This document shows, piece by piece, positions 27,400 to 38,320 of a stretch of DNA of 64,000 nt (positions within the stretch are counted from its first letter, which is position 1; each line of letters starts with the position of its first letter). The DNA lies in contig NZ_CP084876.1 of the NCBI RefSeq assembly GCF_020525925.1, positions 3,596,001-3,660,000 of the forward strand, written 5' to 3'. Below the pieces are notes generated by a model. The model was given only the letters and a program-made list of their open reading frames with translations, did no database searches and was not told the DNA's origin. The position numbers and the translations under genes are program-made. The stretch is from Klebsiella quasipneumoniae subsp. quasipneumoniae (lineage in GTDB: Bacteria; Pseudomonadota; Gammaproteobacteria; Enterobacterales; Enterobacteriaceae).

Positions 27400-29040
27400 A
27401 TGTCGTTATTGCCTCTGCGTCGGCCGGTCGTCAGCCGCACGACTTATCTGATTATTTTCGCGGTCTATATCGGGCTTTTTCTTAACCTCGCCTTCTACCG
27501 CCAGGCGTATACGCTGCTGCCGGTGAACAACCTGCACACCGCGCTGGTGTTTCTGAGTATGCCGCTGGTGGCATTCAGCGTGATGAATATCCTCACCACC
27601 CTCGCCTCGTTCCTCAAGCTTGACCGGCTGGTGATTAGCCTTTTTATTCTGCTCAGCGCATCGGCGCAGTACTTCATCTGGAGCTTCGGCGTGGTGATCG
27701 ACCGCAGCATGATCACCAACATCCTCGACACCACCCCAGCGGAGAGCTTTGCCCTGCTCTCCGGCGAAATGATCGTTGTCCTTGGACTCTCCGGGGTGCT
27801 GGCGGCGCTGGTCGCCTGGTGGGTTAAAATTCGTAAACCGGCCACGCTATGGCGCGGCGTGGCCTGGCGCCTGGTGAATATGGTGGCCTCCGCGCTGCTG
27901 ATCGTCCTGATTGCCGTCCTCTTTTATAAAGACTATGCCTCGCTGTTTCGCAACAACAAGGAGCTGGTGAAATCCCTGAGTCCCTCCAACAGCATTGTGG
28001 CGGTGAACTCCTGGTATGCGCACCATCGCATGGACAACCTGCCGCTGGTGAAGATTGGCGAAGATGCCAAACAGAAACCGGTGATGCATAACGGTCCCCG
28101 TAAGAACCTGACGATTGTGGTGCTGGGCGAAACTTCCCGGGCGGACAACTTCTCGCTGGGCGGATATCCGCGCGACACCAACCCGCTGATGCAACAGGAC
28201 GGGGTGATCTACTTCCCGCACACCACCTCCTGCGGAACCGCCACGGCGGTCTCGGTGCCGTGCATGTTCTCCAACATGCCGCGCGCGCACTATGACGAAG
28301 AGCTGGCCCATCATCAGGAAGGGGTGCTGGATATTCTGCAGCGCGCCGGCATTCAGGTGTTGTGGAACGACAACGATGGCGGCTGCAAGGGGGCCTGCGA
28401 TCGGGTACCGCATCAGAACGTGACCGATCTGAAGCTAACCGGGCAGTGCATCGACGGCGAGTGCTACGATGACGTGCTGTTCCATCATCTCGACAGCTAT
28501 ATCGATAACCTGCAACAGGATGGCATTATTGTGCTGCATACCATCGGCAGCCATGGGCCGACGTACTACAATCGCTATCCGGCTGAATTCAAAAAATTCA
28601 CCCCAACCTGCGACACCAATGAGATCCAGGGCTGTACCCGGGAGCAGTTGACCAACACGTATGACAACACCATCCTGTACGTCGACCACGTGGTGGATAA
28701 AGCGATAAAACTCCTGCAGGCGAAACAGGACAAATTCACTACCAGCCTGGTCTATCTTTCCGACCACGGCGAGTCGTTAGGGGAAGATGGGGTCTATTTG
28801 CATGGTCTGCCATACTCTATCGCGCCCGATACGCAGAAACACGTGCCGATGGTGATGTGGCTCTCTGCCGACTACCAGCAACGCTACGGCATTTCCGCGC
28901 AGTGTCTGCAGCAGCGAGCGAAAAAAGAGAATTACTCGCAGGATAATCTGTTCTCCACCCTGCTCGGCCTGCTCGGCGTCAGCACCCACGAGTACCAGGC
29001 GGCAGATGATATTTTAACGCCATGTAGAGAGGCTGGTTGA
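27400..29040 (+). CDS. pmrC: lipid A phosphoethanolamine transferase PmrC (EptA)
   Basis: A 546-residue inner-membrane enzyme that adds phosphoethanolamine to lipid A, lowering binding of polymyxins. Five N-terminal helices (to about residue 176) precede the periplasmic alkaline phosphatase-fold domain. The catalytic segment [16 protein letters not shown] carries the metal-binding Glu244 and nucleophile Thr245; THE metal site continues in [18 protein letters not shown] and [20 protein letters not shown]. Several cysteines fit the family disulfides. It is the first gene of pmrCAB, with a PmrA box ahead, and its stop overlaps the pmrA start by one base. Confidence 0.95.
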   Translation: MSLLPLRRPVVSRTTYLIIFAVYIGLFLNLAFYRQAYTLLPVNNLHTALVFLSMPLVAFSVMNILTTLASFLKLDRLVISLFILLSASAQYFIWSFGVVIDRSMITNILDTTPAESFALLSGEMIVVLGLSGVLAALVAWWVKIRKPATLWRGVAWRLVNMVASALLIVLIAVLFYKDYASLFRNNKELVKSLSPSNSIVAVNSWYAHHRMDNLPLVKIGEDAKQKPVMHNGPRKNLTIVVLGETSRADNFSLGGYPRDTNPLMQQDGVIYFPHTTSCGTATAVSVPCMFSNMPRAHYDEELAHHQEGVLDILQRAGIQVLWNDNDGGCKGACDRVPHQNVTDLKLTGQCIDGECYDDVLFHHLDSYIDNLQQDGIIVLHTIGSHGPTYYNRYPAEFKKFTPTCDTNEIQGCTREQLTNTYDNTILYVDHVVDKAIKLLQAKQDKFTTSLVYLSDHGESLGEDGVYLHGLPYSIAPDTQKHVPMVMWLSADYQQRYGISAQCLQQRAKKENYSQDNLFSTLLGLLGVSTHEYQAADDILTPCREAG

Positions 29041-29711
29041 TGAAAATCTTAGTCATTGAAGACGATGCGCTGCTGTTGCAGGGGTTAATCCTGGCGATGC
29101 AAAGTGAAGGATACGTGTGCGACGGCGTCTCCACAGCGCACGAAGCGGCGCTGTCGCTGGCCAGCAATCACTATAGCCTGATCGTGCTCGATCTTGGCCT
29201 GCCGGACGAAGACGGCCTGCATTTTCTCGCCCGCATGCGACGGGAGAAAATGACTCAGCCGGTGCTGATCCTCACCGCCCGCGATACCCTTGAGGATCGC
29301 ATTAGCGGTCTCGACACCGGCGCGGATGACTATCTGGTGAAACCCTTTGCCCTGGAAGAGCTGAACGCGCGCATTCGCGCCCTGCTCCGTCGGCATAATA
29401 ATCAGGGCGATAACGAAATCAGCGTCGGCGACCTGCGCCTCAACGTCACCCGTCGCCAGGTGTGGCTCGGTGAGACGGCGCTGGATCTGACGCCGAAGGA
29501 GTATGCCCTGCTATCGCGACTGATGATGAAAGCCGGCAGCCCGGTACATCGCGAGATCCTCTACAACGATATCTACAGCTGGGACAATGAGCCAGCGACC
29601 AATACCCTGGAAGTGCACATCCACAACCTGCGCGATAAGATTGGCAAATCGCGGATCCGCACCGTCAGGGGCTTCGGCTATATGCTGGCTAACCACAACG
29701 AGACGGAATAG
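29040..29711 (+). CDS. pmrA: response regulator PmrA (BasR)
   Basis: A 223-residue OmpR/PhoB-type regulator. The receiver has Asp8/Asp9, phospho-acceptor Asp51, Thr79 and Lys102-type residues (ILTARD, LVKPFAL). The winged helix DNA-binding domain spans about 125-218 ([20 protein letters not shown]). It binds CTTAAT-type repeats, two of which flank this operon. Residues at positions where colistin-resistance changes are often reported, Gly53 and Asp86, are the usual ones here. The ATG at 29040 overlaps the pmrC stop (TGATG). Confidence 0.95.
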   Translation: MKILVIEDDALLLQGLILAMQSEGYVCDGVSTAHEAALSLASNHYSLIVLDLGLPDEDGLHFLARMRREKMTQPVLILTARDTLEDRISGLDTGADDYLVKPFALEELNARIRALLRRHNNQGDNEISVGDLRLNVTRRQVWLGETALDLTPKEYALLSRLMMKAGSPVHREILYNDIYSWDNEPATNTLEVHIHNLRDKIGKSRIRTVRGFGYMLANHNETE

Positions 29712-29714
29712 ACC

Positions 29715-30812
29715 ATGGCTCTGTTTGCAACCGAAAACTGGACCATGCGCCACCGGCTGCTGTTGACCATCGGCGCCATTCTGGTGGTCTGTCAGCTGAT
29801 CAGCGTCTTCTGGCTATGGCATGAGAGCAAAGAGCAGATCCAGTTGCTGGTGGCCAGCGCCATCGAAGGGCACAACAATCAGAAGCATGTGGAGCATGAG
29901 GTAAGGGAAGCGGTCGCCAGCCTGCTGGTGCCGAGCCTGTTGATCGTGGGTCTGGCGCTGTATATCAGCATGCTGGCGGTACGCAAAATCACCCGCCCGC
30001 TTTCACGTCTGCAAAGCGAGCTGGAGAGTCGCACGCCGGACAACCTCACCCCCATCGTGCTCAGCGAATCGGTACCTGAGGTGACGGCGGTGACCACCGC
30101 CCTGAATCAGCTGGTTTCCCGCCTCAATCTGACCCTTGACCGCGAACGGCTGTTTACCGCCGACGTGGCGCATGAGCTGCGCACCCCGCTGGCCGGGCTG
30201 CGGCTGCACCTTGAGCTGCTGGCGAAAGTGCATGGCATGGGCGTCGACCCGCTGATCCAGCGCCTCGACCAGATGACCACCAGCATTTCGCAGCTGCTGC
30301 AGCTGGCACGCGTCGGTCAGTCCTTTTCCGCCGGCAGCTATCAGCAGGTGCTGCTGCTGGATGACGTGGTCAAACCGCTGCAGGATGAGCTGGAGACCAT
30401 GCTGGCCGAGCGCCAGCAACGGCTGCTGCTGACGGATGTCGAAAGCGAGGCCGTCGTCTCTGGCGACGCGACGCTCATCCGCGTCATTCTGCGCAATCTG
30501 GTGGAGAATGCCCATCGCTACAGCCCGCAAGGGTCGACGATCCGCGTGTCGGTGAAAGCGGGTCTGATGCCGGTGATGGCAGTGGAAGATGAAGGACCGG
30601 GAATTGATGAGGCGAAAAGCGGCGAACTCAGTAAGGCCTTTGTACGCATGGACAGTCGCTACGGCGGCATAGGGCTTGGACTGAGCATCGTCACGCGCAT
30701 TGCTCAGCTGCATGACGCCCAGTTCTTTTTGCATAACCGCCAGCCGGGGCCAGGGGTCCGCGCGTGGGTGTTATTCCCGCGGCGTGCGGGTCAGAACGTC
30801 AGCACCCACTGA
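29715..30812 (+). CDS. pmrB: sensor histidine kinase PmrB (BasS)
   Basis: A 365-residue sensor of Fe3+/Al3+ and low pH. It has two helices (about 14-36 and 70-90) around a short periplasmic loop with acidic residues, a HAMP region, the H-box FTADVAHELRTPLAGLR with phosphorylated His153, and ATPase motifs NLVENAHRYS, VEDEGPGID and GGIGLGLSIV. Thr157 and Arg256 are the usual residues; position 246 is Ala, a change I recall as a common non-resistance polymorphism. It starts 3 bases after pmrA. Its last 22 bases overlap the end of the small opposite-strand gene at 30791. Confidence 0.95.
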   Translation: MALFATENWTMRHRLLLTIGAILVVCQLISVFWLWHESKEQIQLLVASAIEGHNNQKHVEHEVREAVASLLVPSLLIVGLALYISMLAVRKITRPLSRLQSELESRTPDNLTPIVLSESVPEVTAVTTALNQLVSRLNLTLDRERLFTADVAHELRTPLAGLRLHLELLAKVHGMGVDPLIQRLDQMTTSISQLLQLARVGQSFSAGSYQQVLLLDDVVKPLQDELETMLAERQQRLLLTDVESEAVVSGDATLIRVILRNLVENAHRYSPQGSTIRVSVKAGLMPVMAVEDEGPGIDEAKSGELSKAFVRMDSRYGGIGLGLSIVTRIAQLHDAQFFLHNRQPGPGVRAWVLFPRRAGQNVSTH

Positions 30813-30883
30813 TGGAAGAAGGCAACAATAATGACCAGGGCGGTGGCGACCGCCAGATATTCACGGAAGTTGATTTTTTGCAT
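30791..30883 (-). CDS. pmrR: PmrR-like 30-residue membrane peptide
   Basis: A 30-codon frame: MQKINFREYLAVATALVIIV followed by a short aromatic tail ending QWVLTF. It has a polar N-terminus and one membrane helix. GAGG lies 9 bases before the ATG at 30881-30883. A perfect PmrA box (30927-30943) and a -10-like TATCCT sit upstream. Size, topology, the box and the spacing of Glu, Leu, Phe, Trp and Thr resemble Salmonella PmrR, a PmrA-activated peptide that inhibits the lipid A kinase LpxT. The gene runs tail-to-tail into pmrB. Coding status is strongly suggested; the PmrR name rests on my recall of that short sequence and needs an alignment. Confidence 0.65.
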   Translation of the reverse strand: MQKINFREYLAVATALVIIVAFFHQWVLTF

Positions 30884-30905
30884 GGGCACTATCCTCATCA
30901 GGTTG

Positions 30906-30943
30906 AGGATAGTGTCGCCTGGCGAGATTAAGCAAACATTAAG
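30906..30943 (-). promoter_or_regulatory. PmrA box and -10 of the pmrR-like gene
   Basis: On the minus strand CTTAAT-GTTTG-CTTAAT occupies 30943-30927, a perfect match to the PmrA consensus CTTAAT-N5-CTTAAT. CACTATCCT at 30914-30906 resembles the CACTATACC of the pmrC promoter and can serve as the -10. The predicted transcript would start near 30900, leaving a leader of about 15-20 bases. Confidence 0.78.
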
Positions 30944-30945
30944 AA

Positions 30946-30966
30946 GGCCGCTTTGCGGCCTTTTTT
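30946..30966 (+). terminator. rho-independent terminator after pmrCAB
   Basis: GGCCGC at 30946-30951 pairs with GCGGCC at 30955-30960 over a TTT loop, followed by six T residues. Transcripts from pmrB reach it only after crossing the whole pmrR-like gene in antisense. Confidence 0.88.
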
Positions 30967-31064
30967 CTTCTCCGCCGTGGGTTATCTGGCTGCGGAACGG
31001 TCAGCGCAGCGCCGTACCTTCACTGCCCCCTCGCCTATCCCCGTCCGGCGGTATGCGCCAACAC

Positions 31065-33086
<2,022 letters not shown>

Positions 33087-33160
33087 CAATCAGAACCTGA
33101 AAAAGATTTAGCGGCCGGTGTTTAATTCTACCCCTCGGGCCGTTTTTTGCCAACAAAATA

Positions 33161-33180
33161 TACTGGATATTTAAACAGTA
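33161..33180 (-). promoter_or_regulatory. LexA (SOS) box of uvrB
   Basis: On the minus strand TACTGTTTAAATATCCAGTA matches the LexA consensus TACTGTATATATATACAGTA at most positions, with both CTG/CAG cores intact. It lies 75-94 bases upstream of the uvrB ATG. Confidence 0.92.
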
Positions 33181-33272
33181 CGTGATTATGATAGCGCCAC
33201 GATTTGGCCTTTTTTGCCGGCAACCGGGATATAAAACGCGCGCCGGGCGGAATAATCCTCCGGCCGTCAGGG

Positions 33273-33505
33273 TTATCCCCAGAAATTTTTACCTTTTAAC
33301 ATTTGTCAAGCGGACGGGTGAAAGTTTTATGGCAGAAGATGACGCTTTTCTTACACCCATTGATTTTATCTAACAAGCTGATATTTAATGCTTTTAAAGA
33401 AAAGACGCCTTTCGCGCCAATTCAGCCGCAAGCCGCGTACGCTCTAGCTTACCGCAGGTTTTCTAACTCTAATACACAAGGTTATCCACAGGAATAGTGG
33501 ATAAC
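33273..33505. promoter_or_regulatory. cluster of DnaA-box-like sequences in a non-coding gap
   Basis: A perfect DnaA box TTATCCACA lies at 33482-33490. It is part of a 9-base inverted repeat, GTTATCCAC at 33481-33489 and GTGGATAAC at 33497-33505. A near match TTATCCCCA is at 33273-33281. They fall in the 709-base gap between uvrB and the orphan ATPase gene. I saw no convincing gene in the gap; short frames there lack ribosome sites. Confidence 0.45.
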
Positions 33506-33795
33506 TGTCTGCAGCCCAAGACCGCCGCCGCCCGGCGCAAATCGTCTGGCTGCCTAAACCGCGCGGCGAAAAATTTTTATCGAACTATTTTTGATAACTA
33601 TCCGCTTAAAGCCGCTCGATTTTTGCTGCTTTTTGCACCACCCTTTAGCGTCGGGCACCGGAAAAGTGCAGCCCCGGCGCTGGCTGTGCCTGATGGTATC
33701 GGCGTTTAGCGTTTTTTTCCGAGCGTTCTTTTTCCTGGCAAGAGTTTTGCAGCATCTTTCTGTCGCCCTGACGCCAGGATAAGGAGAAAACGTCC

Positions 33796-34518
33796 ATGTT
33801 GAATTTACAGGCAGTAAATCACTTTTACGGCAACCAGCATTCGCTGTGGAATGTCGATCTTGAACTACGCCCGGGGGAGTGCATTGGCGTACTGGGACGC
33901 GAGGGCATGGGAAAAACCACCCTGGTTAACTGCATTGCCGGGCACCTGCCGGTGGCCAGCGGCCGGATGACCTGGCATGACATTGGCGCCCCGCCGCAGG
34001 ATCTCACCCCCCTGTCGGCCCAGTCGCGCAGCGCCATCGGTATCGGCTATGTGCCGCAGGATAAACGCATCTTCTCCCAGCTCAGCGTGGAAGAGAATCT
34101 ACATATTGCCCTCGCGGCCGGGAAACCCGGGGCTAACGCCAGCGGCGGCGAAATCTATGAACATTTTCCCGAACTCTATGCCCTACGGCAGCGCAAAGGC
34201 GCCTCGCTGAGCGACGACGATCAGTACCAGCTGGCGCTGGCCAGGGCGCTGATTGTCCAGCCGCGGCTGCTGATCCTTGATGAACCCTCGCGCGGCAGAG
34301 GGCCGCGCTGTCTGCAAAAGCTGGCGGATCTGCTGCTGCGGTTGAATCGCGATATCGGCCTGACGGTGCTGCTCGCCGAGCAGCACCTGCCCTTTATCCG
34401 CCGGGTGGCGGATCGTTTCTGTGTTTTGCACCGGGGCCGTAACGTCGCCGAAGGCGATATTATGGCGCTGGATGAACCGCTGCTGGCGCAGTGGATGACG
34501 CCGGATCCAGCGCCCTGA
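33796..34518 (+). CDS. orphan UrtE/LivF-like ABC ATPase with degenerate signature
   Basis: A 240-residue ABC ATPase that most resembles UrtE/LivF subunits of urea and branched-chain amino acid importers. Walker A is GREGMGKTT (34-42), the Q-loop reads YVPQDKRIFSQLSVEENL, and Walker B is LLILDEP (158-164) followed by SRGRGP where TEGIQP is usual. The ABC signature, normally LSGGQQQ, reads LSDDDQYQ (138-145). No permease or binding protein is nearby. A good AAGGAG site precedes the ATG. The last 59 bases overlap bioD on the other strand. It may be a decaying remnant or a repurposed protein. Confidence 0.75.
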   Translation: MLNLQAVNHFYGNQHSLWNVDLELRPGECIGVLGREGMGKTTLVNCIAGHLPVASGRMTWHDIGAPPQDLTPLSAQSRSAIGIGYVPQDKRIFSQLSVEENLHIALAAGKPGANASGGEIYEHFPELYALRQRKGASLSDDDQYQLALARALIVQPRLLILDEPSRGRGPRCLQKLADLLLRLNRDIGLTVLLAEQHLPFIRRVADRFCVLHRGRNVAEGDIMALDEPLLAQWMTPDPAP

Positions 34519-35188
34519 GGTCCAGATACTGGCCGAGATCGTCGCGCTGCGCGATATCGGCAAGCCACGGTATTTCACCGAGGAACGGCGCGGCCAGCCG
34601 GTTTTTCAGCGTCGCCAGATACTCGGCGTGGCGCTTGCCCGGCGGCAGCACGTCATTGGCGATCCACCCCGCGAGCGGCAGCCCCGCCTGGCGTACCGCC
34701 TGGGCGGTAAGCATCGCGTGGTTGATGCAGCCGAGCTTGACGCCCACCACCAGAATCACCGGCAGCTGCTCCGCCTGCGCCCAGTCGGCGAAGGTCAGGG
34801 TTTCCGAAAGCGGCGTAAACCAGCCGCCGGCCCCTTCCACCAGCACCCAGTCGGCGAGGCGTTCTAACTCGCGCAGCCCGCTGGAGAGCCTCGCCGCGGC
34901 GATCGGCCGTCCTTCGTCGGCGCTGATGATATGCGGTGAGGTCGGCTCGGCGAAGGTATACGGGTTAACCTGCTCATAGCGCAGCGCGACCCGGCTATGA
35001 CGCTGCAGCGCCAGCGCGTCTTCATTACGCAGCCCGGCGGCGGTAAGCTCGCTGCCGGAAGCCACCGGCTTATAGCCGGCGGTGTGAAAACCCAGCTGAT
35101 TCGCCGCCTGCAGCAGGGCGCTGCTGGCGATGGTTTTCCCGACTTCAGTGTCGGTCCCGGTGACAAAAAAACGTTTAGTCACGCTCAA
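34460..35188 (-). CDS. bioD: dethiobiotin synthetase BioD
   Basis: A 242-residue enzyme that closes the ureido ring of dethiobiotin using CO2 and ATP. It has the P-loop [16 protein letters not shown] (residues 8-23), the substrate Lys in [10 protein letters not shown] and [14 protein letters not shown]. It is longer than E. coli BioD (about 225 residues); the extra tail ([14 protein letters not shown]) is low in complexity and lies across the end of the convergent ABC gene. Its start overlaps bioC by 14 bases. Last gene of bioBFCD. Confidence 0.94.
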   Translation of the reverse strand: MSVTKRFFVTGTDTEVGKTIASSALLQAANQLGFHTAGYKPVASGSELTAAGLRNEDALALQRHSRVALRYEQVNPYTFAEPTSPHIISADEGRPIAAARLSSGLRELERLADWVLVEGAGGWFTPLSETLTFADWAQAEQLPVILVVGVKLGCINHAMLTAQAVRQAGLPLAGWIANDVLPPGKRHAEYLATLKNRLAAPFLGEIPWLADIAQRDDLGQYLDLRALDPASSTAPAAVHPAP

Positions 35189-35930
35189 TGACTCCTGTAA
35201 AAAGAGAATACGTCAGCGGGCAGACGCCCTGCCGCTGCGGCCAGGCCAGCTGTAGCTCGCGCAGTTTGCCGCGGCTAAGCGGGGCCGATGCCCGCCCCTG
35301 GTGCAAATGGGTGGCGCCGATGCCCTTCAGCGATCGCATGGCGCTCAGCGCATCGACGAACGGCAGGCTAATCTGATGCACCTCGCCGGACGCCCGCAGG
35401 CCGCTCAGCGCCTCGCGCACCGCCGCTTCGCTGAGAAAACGGTTGGCATGCGGCCGGTCGTCGATGGCCCGCCACGCCTGATTGAGCTCCGGCAGCGAGT
35501 CGGCCAGCAGCGTGCTAAACGCCACGCTGCCGCCGGGACGCACCACCCGGTACAGCTCGCCAAGGGCTGCGCGCAGATCGTCGCACCACTGCACCGCCAG
35601 ATTGCTCCACGCCAGATCGAGGCAGGCGTCAGGCAGCGGCAGCGCCTCAATGTCGCCCAGCAGGTAATGCTGGGCGGCGTCGTTACGCTGCGCCTGGGCC
35701 AGCATCCCGGGGGAGAGATCCAGCGCGGTCACCACGCTGCCTGCCTCACGCCAGCGGCGGCTCATGCTGCCTGGGCCGCAGCCGGCATCCAGCACCCGGG
35801 GAAAATCGCGACGCGCCAGCTGGCGCAGCAGCAGTTCCGCGCTGCGCCGCTGCAGTTCATCATGTTGCGAATAGCCGCTGGCCGCCCGGCCAAACGCCGC
35901 GGCGACCGCCTGCTTATTCACCGTGGCCAT
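35175..35930 (-). CDS. bioC: malonyl-ACP O-methyltransferase BioC
   Basis: A 251-residue SAM-dependent methyltransferase that caps malonyl-ACP so that fatty acid synthesis can build the pimeloyl chain. SAM motif [15 protein letters not shown] near residue 46, acidic residue in [12 protein letters not shown], and [11 protein letters not shown] in motif IV. It overlaps bioF by 17 bases and bioD by 14 bases, so the operon is fully coupled. Confidence 0.95.
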   Translation of the reverse strand: MATVNKQAVAAAFGRAASGYSQHDELQRRSAELLLRQLARRDFPRVLDAGCGPGSMSRRWREAGSVVTALDLSPGMLAQAQRNDAAQHYLLGDIEALPLPDACLDLAWSNLAVQWCDDLRAALGELYRVVRPGGSVAFSTLLADSLPELNQAWRAIDDRPHANRFLSEAAVREALSGLRASGEVHQISLPFVDALSAMRSLKGIGATHLHQGRASAPLSRGKLRELQLAWPQRQGVCPLTYSLFTGVIERD

Positions 35931-37071
35931 GCAGCACCTCCAGTAAACGGTTAATGTCCTCAGCCTGATGGGCGGCGGTCAGGGTCAGGCGCAGACGAGC
36001 GCTGCCGACCGGCACCGTCGGTGGACGGATCGCCGTTGCCCAGCAGCCCGCGTCGCGCAGACGGCTGGCCAGGCTCAGCGCCCGCCCGTTATCGCCGACG
36101 ATCAGCGGCTGGATCGCGCTGACGGAGTCGGTCAAACCCAGCGACGTCTCGCCCATCCCCGCGCGGAACTGACGGATACGGGCGGCCAGGGTGTCGCGGC
36201 GGCGCTGGCCTTCATCGCTGCGAATCACCCGCAGCGCGGCGCTCAGCGCCACCGCCTGGGCGGGCGGCATCGCGGTGCTGTAGATCAGATGGCGGGCAAA
36301 CTGCAGCAGATAATCGGCCAGCGCGTCATCGCACAGCACCGCCGCGCCGCTGACGCCGAACGCCTTGCCGAAGGTAACCACCAGCAGCTCAGGGCGCACC
36401 GCCTGCGCGGCGCAGCTCCCGCGTCCTTTGTCGCCGACCACGCCGACGCCGTGGGCATCATCCACCAGCAATAGCGCCCCGGCGGCCTGCGCCGCGGCGT
36501 GAATGGCCGCCAGCGGCGCGCTGTCGCCGTCCATGCTGAAAATGCCTTCGGTGACCGCCAACTGTTCGCCCGCCAGCGGCTTAGCCAGCAGTTGAGCGAG
36601 CTCTTGCGGATCGTTGTGGCCGAAACGGCGTAGCTGCGCCGGACTCAGACTGGCCGCCTCCAGCAGGGAGGCGTGGCTCAGGCGGTCGGCCACAATCCGA
36701 TCCTCTTTATCGGCCAGGGCGGCGATCAGCGCCTGATTGGCGGCAAAGCCGGAGATAAACAGCAATGCGCGCGGGTAGCCCAGCCAGTCGGCAAGTTCCT
36801 CTTCCAGCGCACGGTGGGCCTCGCTATAGCCGCTTACGTGTCCCGAGCCGCCGGAACCGACGCCATAACGTTCCGCCCCCTGCTGCCAGGCGGCGATAAT
36901 CGCCGGATGCTGGCTCAGGCCGAGATAGTCATTGCTGGAGAAGTTAAGCCAGCGCTCCCCTTCCCGCTCCAGCCAGCGCCCGGCGCCGTGCGTCACCGGC
37001 AGGCGGCGGCGAAGGGCATCCGCCGCCCGTCGCTCGTCCAGCGCCCGATCGATTCGCTGCTGCCAGGTCAT
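35914..37071 (-). CDS. bioF: 8-amino-7-oxononanoate synthase BioF
   Basis: A 385-residue PLP enzyme joining pimeloyl-ACP and alanine. It shows [55 protein letters not shown] with the cofactor-binding Asp/His, and the PLP lysine in [16 protein letters not shown] (near residue 236). The start overlaps the bioB stop (ATGA). Confidence 0.96.
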   Translation of the reverse strand: MTWQQRIDRALDERRAADALRRRLPVTHGAGRWLEREGERWLNFSSNDYLGLSQHPAIIAAWQQGAERYGVGSGGSGHVSGYSEAHRALEEELADWLGYPRALLFISGFAANQALIAALADKEDRIVADRLSHASLLEAASLSPAQLRRFGHNDPQELAQLLAKPLAGEQLAVTEGIFSMDGDSAPLAAIHAAAQAAGALLLVDDAHGVGVVGDKGRGSCAAQAVRPELLVVTFGKAFGVSGAAVLCDDALADYLLQFARHLIYSTAMPPAQAVALSAALRVIRSDEGQRRRDTLAARIRQFRAGMGETSLGLTDSVSAIQPLIVGDNGRALSLASRLRDAGCWATAIRPPTVPVGSARLRLTLTAAHQAEDINRLLEVLHGHGE

Positions 37072-38108
37072 AGCGCCGCCGCGTTGTAATATTCCTCAGT
37101 GTCCGGGGTGAGTAAGGCCTGCTCCAGACGCTGCTGCTGCTCATTGTCGCCTTCCAGCACCGCCGTCTGTTGCGGGTTGATCCCCAGCTTGCGGAACAGC
37201 TGCAGATCGTTGTCCTCTTCCGGGTTCGGCGTGGTCAGCAGCTTGCAGCCGTAGAAAATGGAGTTCGCCCCGGCCATAAAGCACATCGCCTGGGTCTGCT
37301 CGTTCATCTGCTCGCGGCCGGCGGAGAGACGCACGTAAGAGGTGGGCATCATGATGCGCGCGATGGCGATAGTGCGAATAAAATCGAAAGCGTCGACGTC
37401 GTCGTTATCCGCCAGCGGCGTACCTTTGACTTTTACCAGCATGTTGATGGGCACGCTTTCCGGCGGCGTGGGCAGGTTGGCCAACTGCAGCAGCAGGCCA
37501 GCGCGGTCTTTCACGGTCTCCCCCAGCCCGACGATACCGCCGGAGCAGACTTTGATCCCGGCGTCACGCACTTTGTCCAGGGTATCCAGGCGCTCCTGGT
37601 AGGTGCGGGTGGTGATGATGTTGCCGTAAAATTCCGGCGAGGTATCAAGGTTGTGGTTGTAGTAATCGAGGCCCGCCTCGGCCAGGCGCTGCGCCTGGCT
37701 GTCGGTCAGAGTGCCGAGCGTCATGCACGACTCCAGCCCCAGAGCCTTCACCCCTTTCACCATCTGCTCCAGATAGGGCATATCGCGATCGTGGGGGTTT
37801 TTCCACGCTGCTCCCATGCAAAAACGCGTGGAGCCGGCGTTTTTTGCCTGACGGGCGGACTCCAGAACCTGCTCGACCTCCATCAGGCGCTCGGTTTCGA
37901 GACCCGTTTTATAACGCGCGCTCTGCGGACAATATTTACAATCTTCCGGACAGGCGCCGGTCTTGATCGACAGCAGGGTGCTGACCTGCACCTGGCGCGG
38001 ATCAAAGTGTTGACGGTGGATTTGCTGCGCTTCGAATAGCAGGTCGATCAGCGGTTTATTAAATAATTCCGTAACTTGCGACATTGTCCAGCGGGGTTGG
38101 TGAGCCAT
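37068..38108 (-). CDS. bioB: biotin synthase BioB (radical SAM)
   Basis: A 346-residue enzyme inserting sulfur into dethiobiotin. The SAM cluster motif [10 protein letters not shown] gives Cys53, Cys57 and Cys60; CMGAAW, CMTLG and [10 protein letters not shown] supply the 2Fe-2S ligands and SAM contacts; RLSAGREQM supplies the conserved Arg. The start at 38106-38108 ([16 protein letters not shown]) matches E. coli and has a good GGAGAGGA-type site; the longer open frame runs into the control region. Confidence 0.96.
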   Translation of the reverse strand: MAHQPRWTMSQVTELFNKPLIDLLFEAQQIHRQHFDPRQVQVSTLLSIKTGACPEDCKYCPQSARYKTGLETERLMEVEQVLESARQAKNAGSTRFCMGAAWKNPHDRDMPYLEQMVKGVKALGLESCMTLGTLTDSQAQRLAEAGLDYYNHNLDTSPEFYGNIITTRTYQERLDTLDKVRDAGIKVCSGGIVGLGETVKDRAGLLLQLANLPTPPESVPINMLVKVKGTPLADNDDVDAFDFIRTIAIARIMMPTSYVRLSAGREQMNEQTQAMCFMAGANSIFYGCKLLTTPNPEEDNDLQLFRKLGINPQQTAVLEGDNEQQQRLEQALLTPDTEEYYNAAAL

Positions 38109-38278
38109 TTTCCTCTCCAAAGGTCGTACACTTCTTATTTCACACAGCCTCTTTGTTGGCTGCACTCGCACACCCCAGTCAGATAGTGAACTATGCTGCT
38201 GGGGATGTTCTCGCTTGCCGCCTCGATGCTGCGCGAAATATTTTGTGTACGTTTCATTGTAAGTAAGTTCAGTGTAGA

Positions 38279-38314
38279 CTTGTAAACCTAAATGTTTTCA
38301 AAATGGTTTACAAG
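38279..38314. promoter_or_regulatory. BirA-binding bio operator (bioO)
   Basis: CTTGTAAACC at 38279-38288 and GGTTTACAAG at 38305-38314 form the inverted arms of the biotin operator, separated by 16 bases as in E. coli. It covers the face-to-face promoters of bioBFCD and bioA, where BirA with biotinyl-AMP represses both. Confidence 0.93.
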
Positions 38315-38320
38315 TCGCTT

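Noticed and set aside
29715..30812. PmrB Ala246 as a colistin-resistance change
   Set aside because: I recall it as a common polymorphism in susceptible isolates; the sequence alone gives no support for resistance.
30887..30914. The 11-bp inverted repeat as an RNA thermometer or ribosome-site lock of the pmrR-like mRNA
   Set aside because: If the promoter uses the PmrA box and the TATCCT -10, transcription starts inside the repeat, so the upstream arm would not be in the mRNA.
33329..33373. 14-codon frame starting MAEDDAFLTP, a possible leader peptide
   Set aside because: No ribosome site and no attenuator structure after it.
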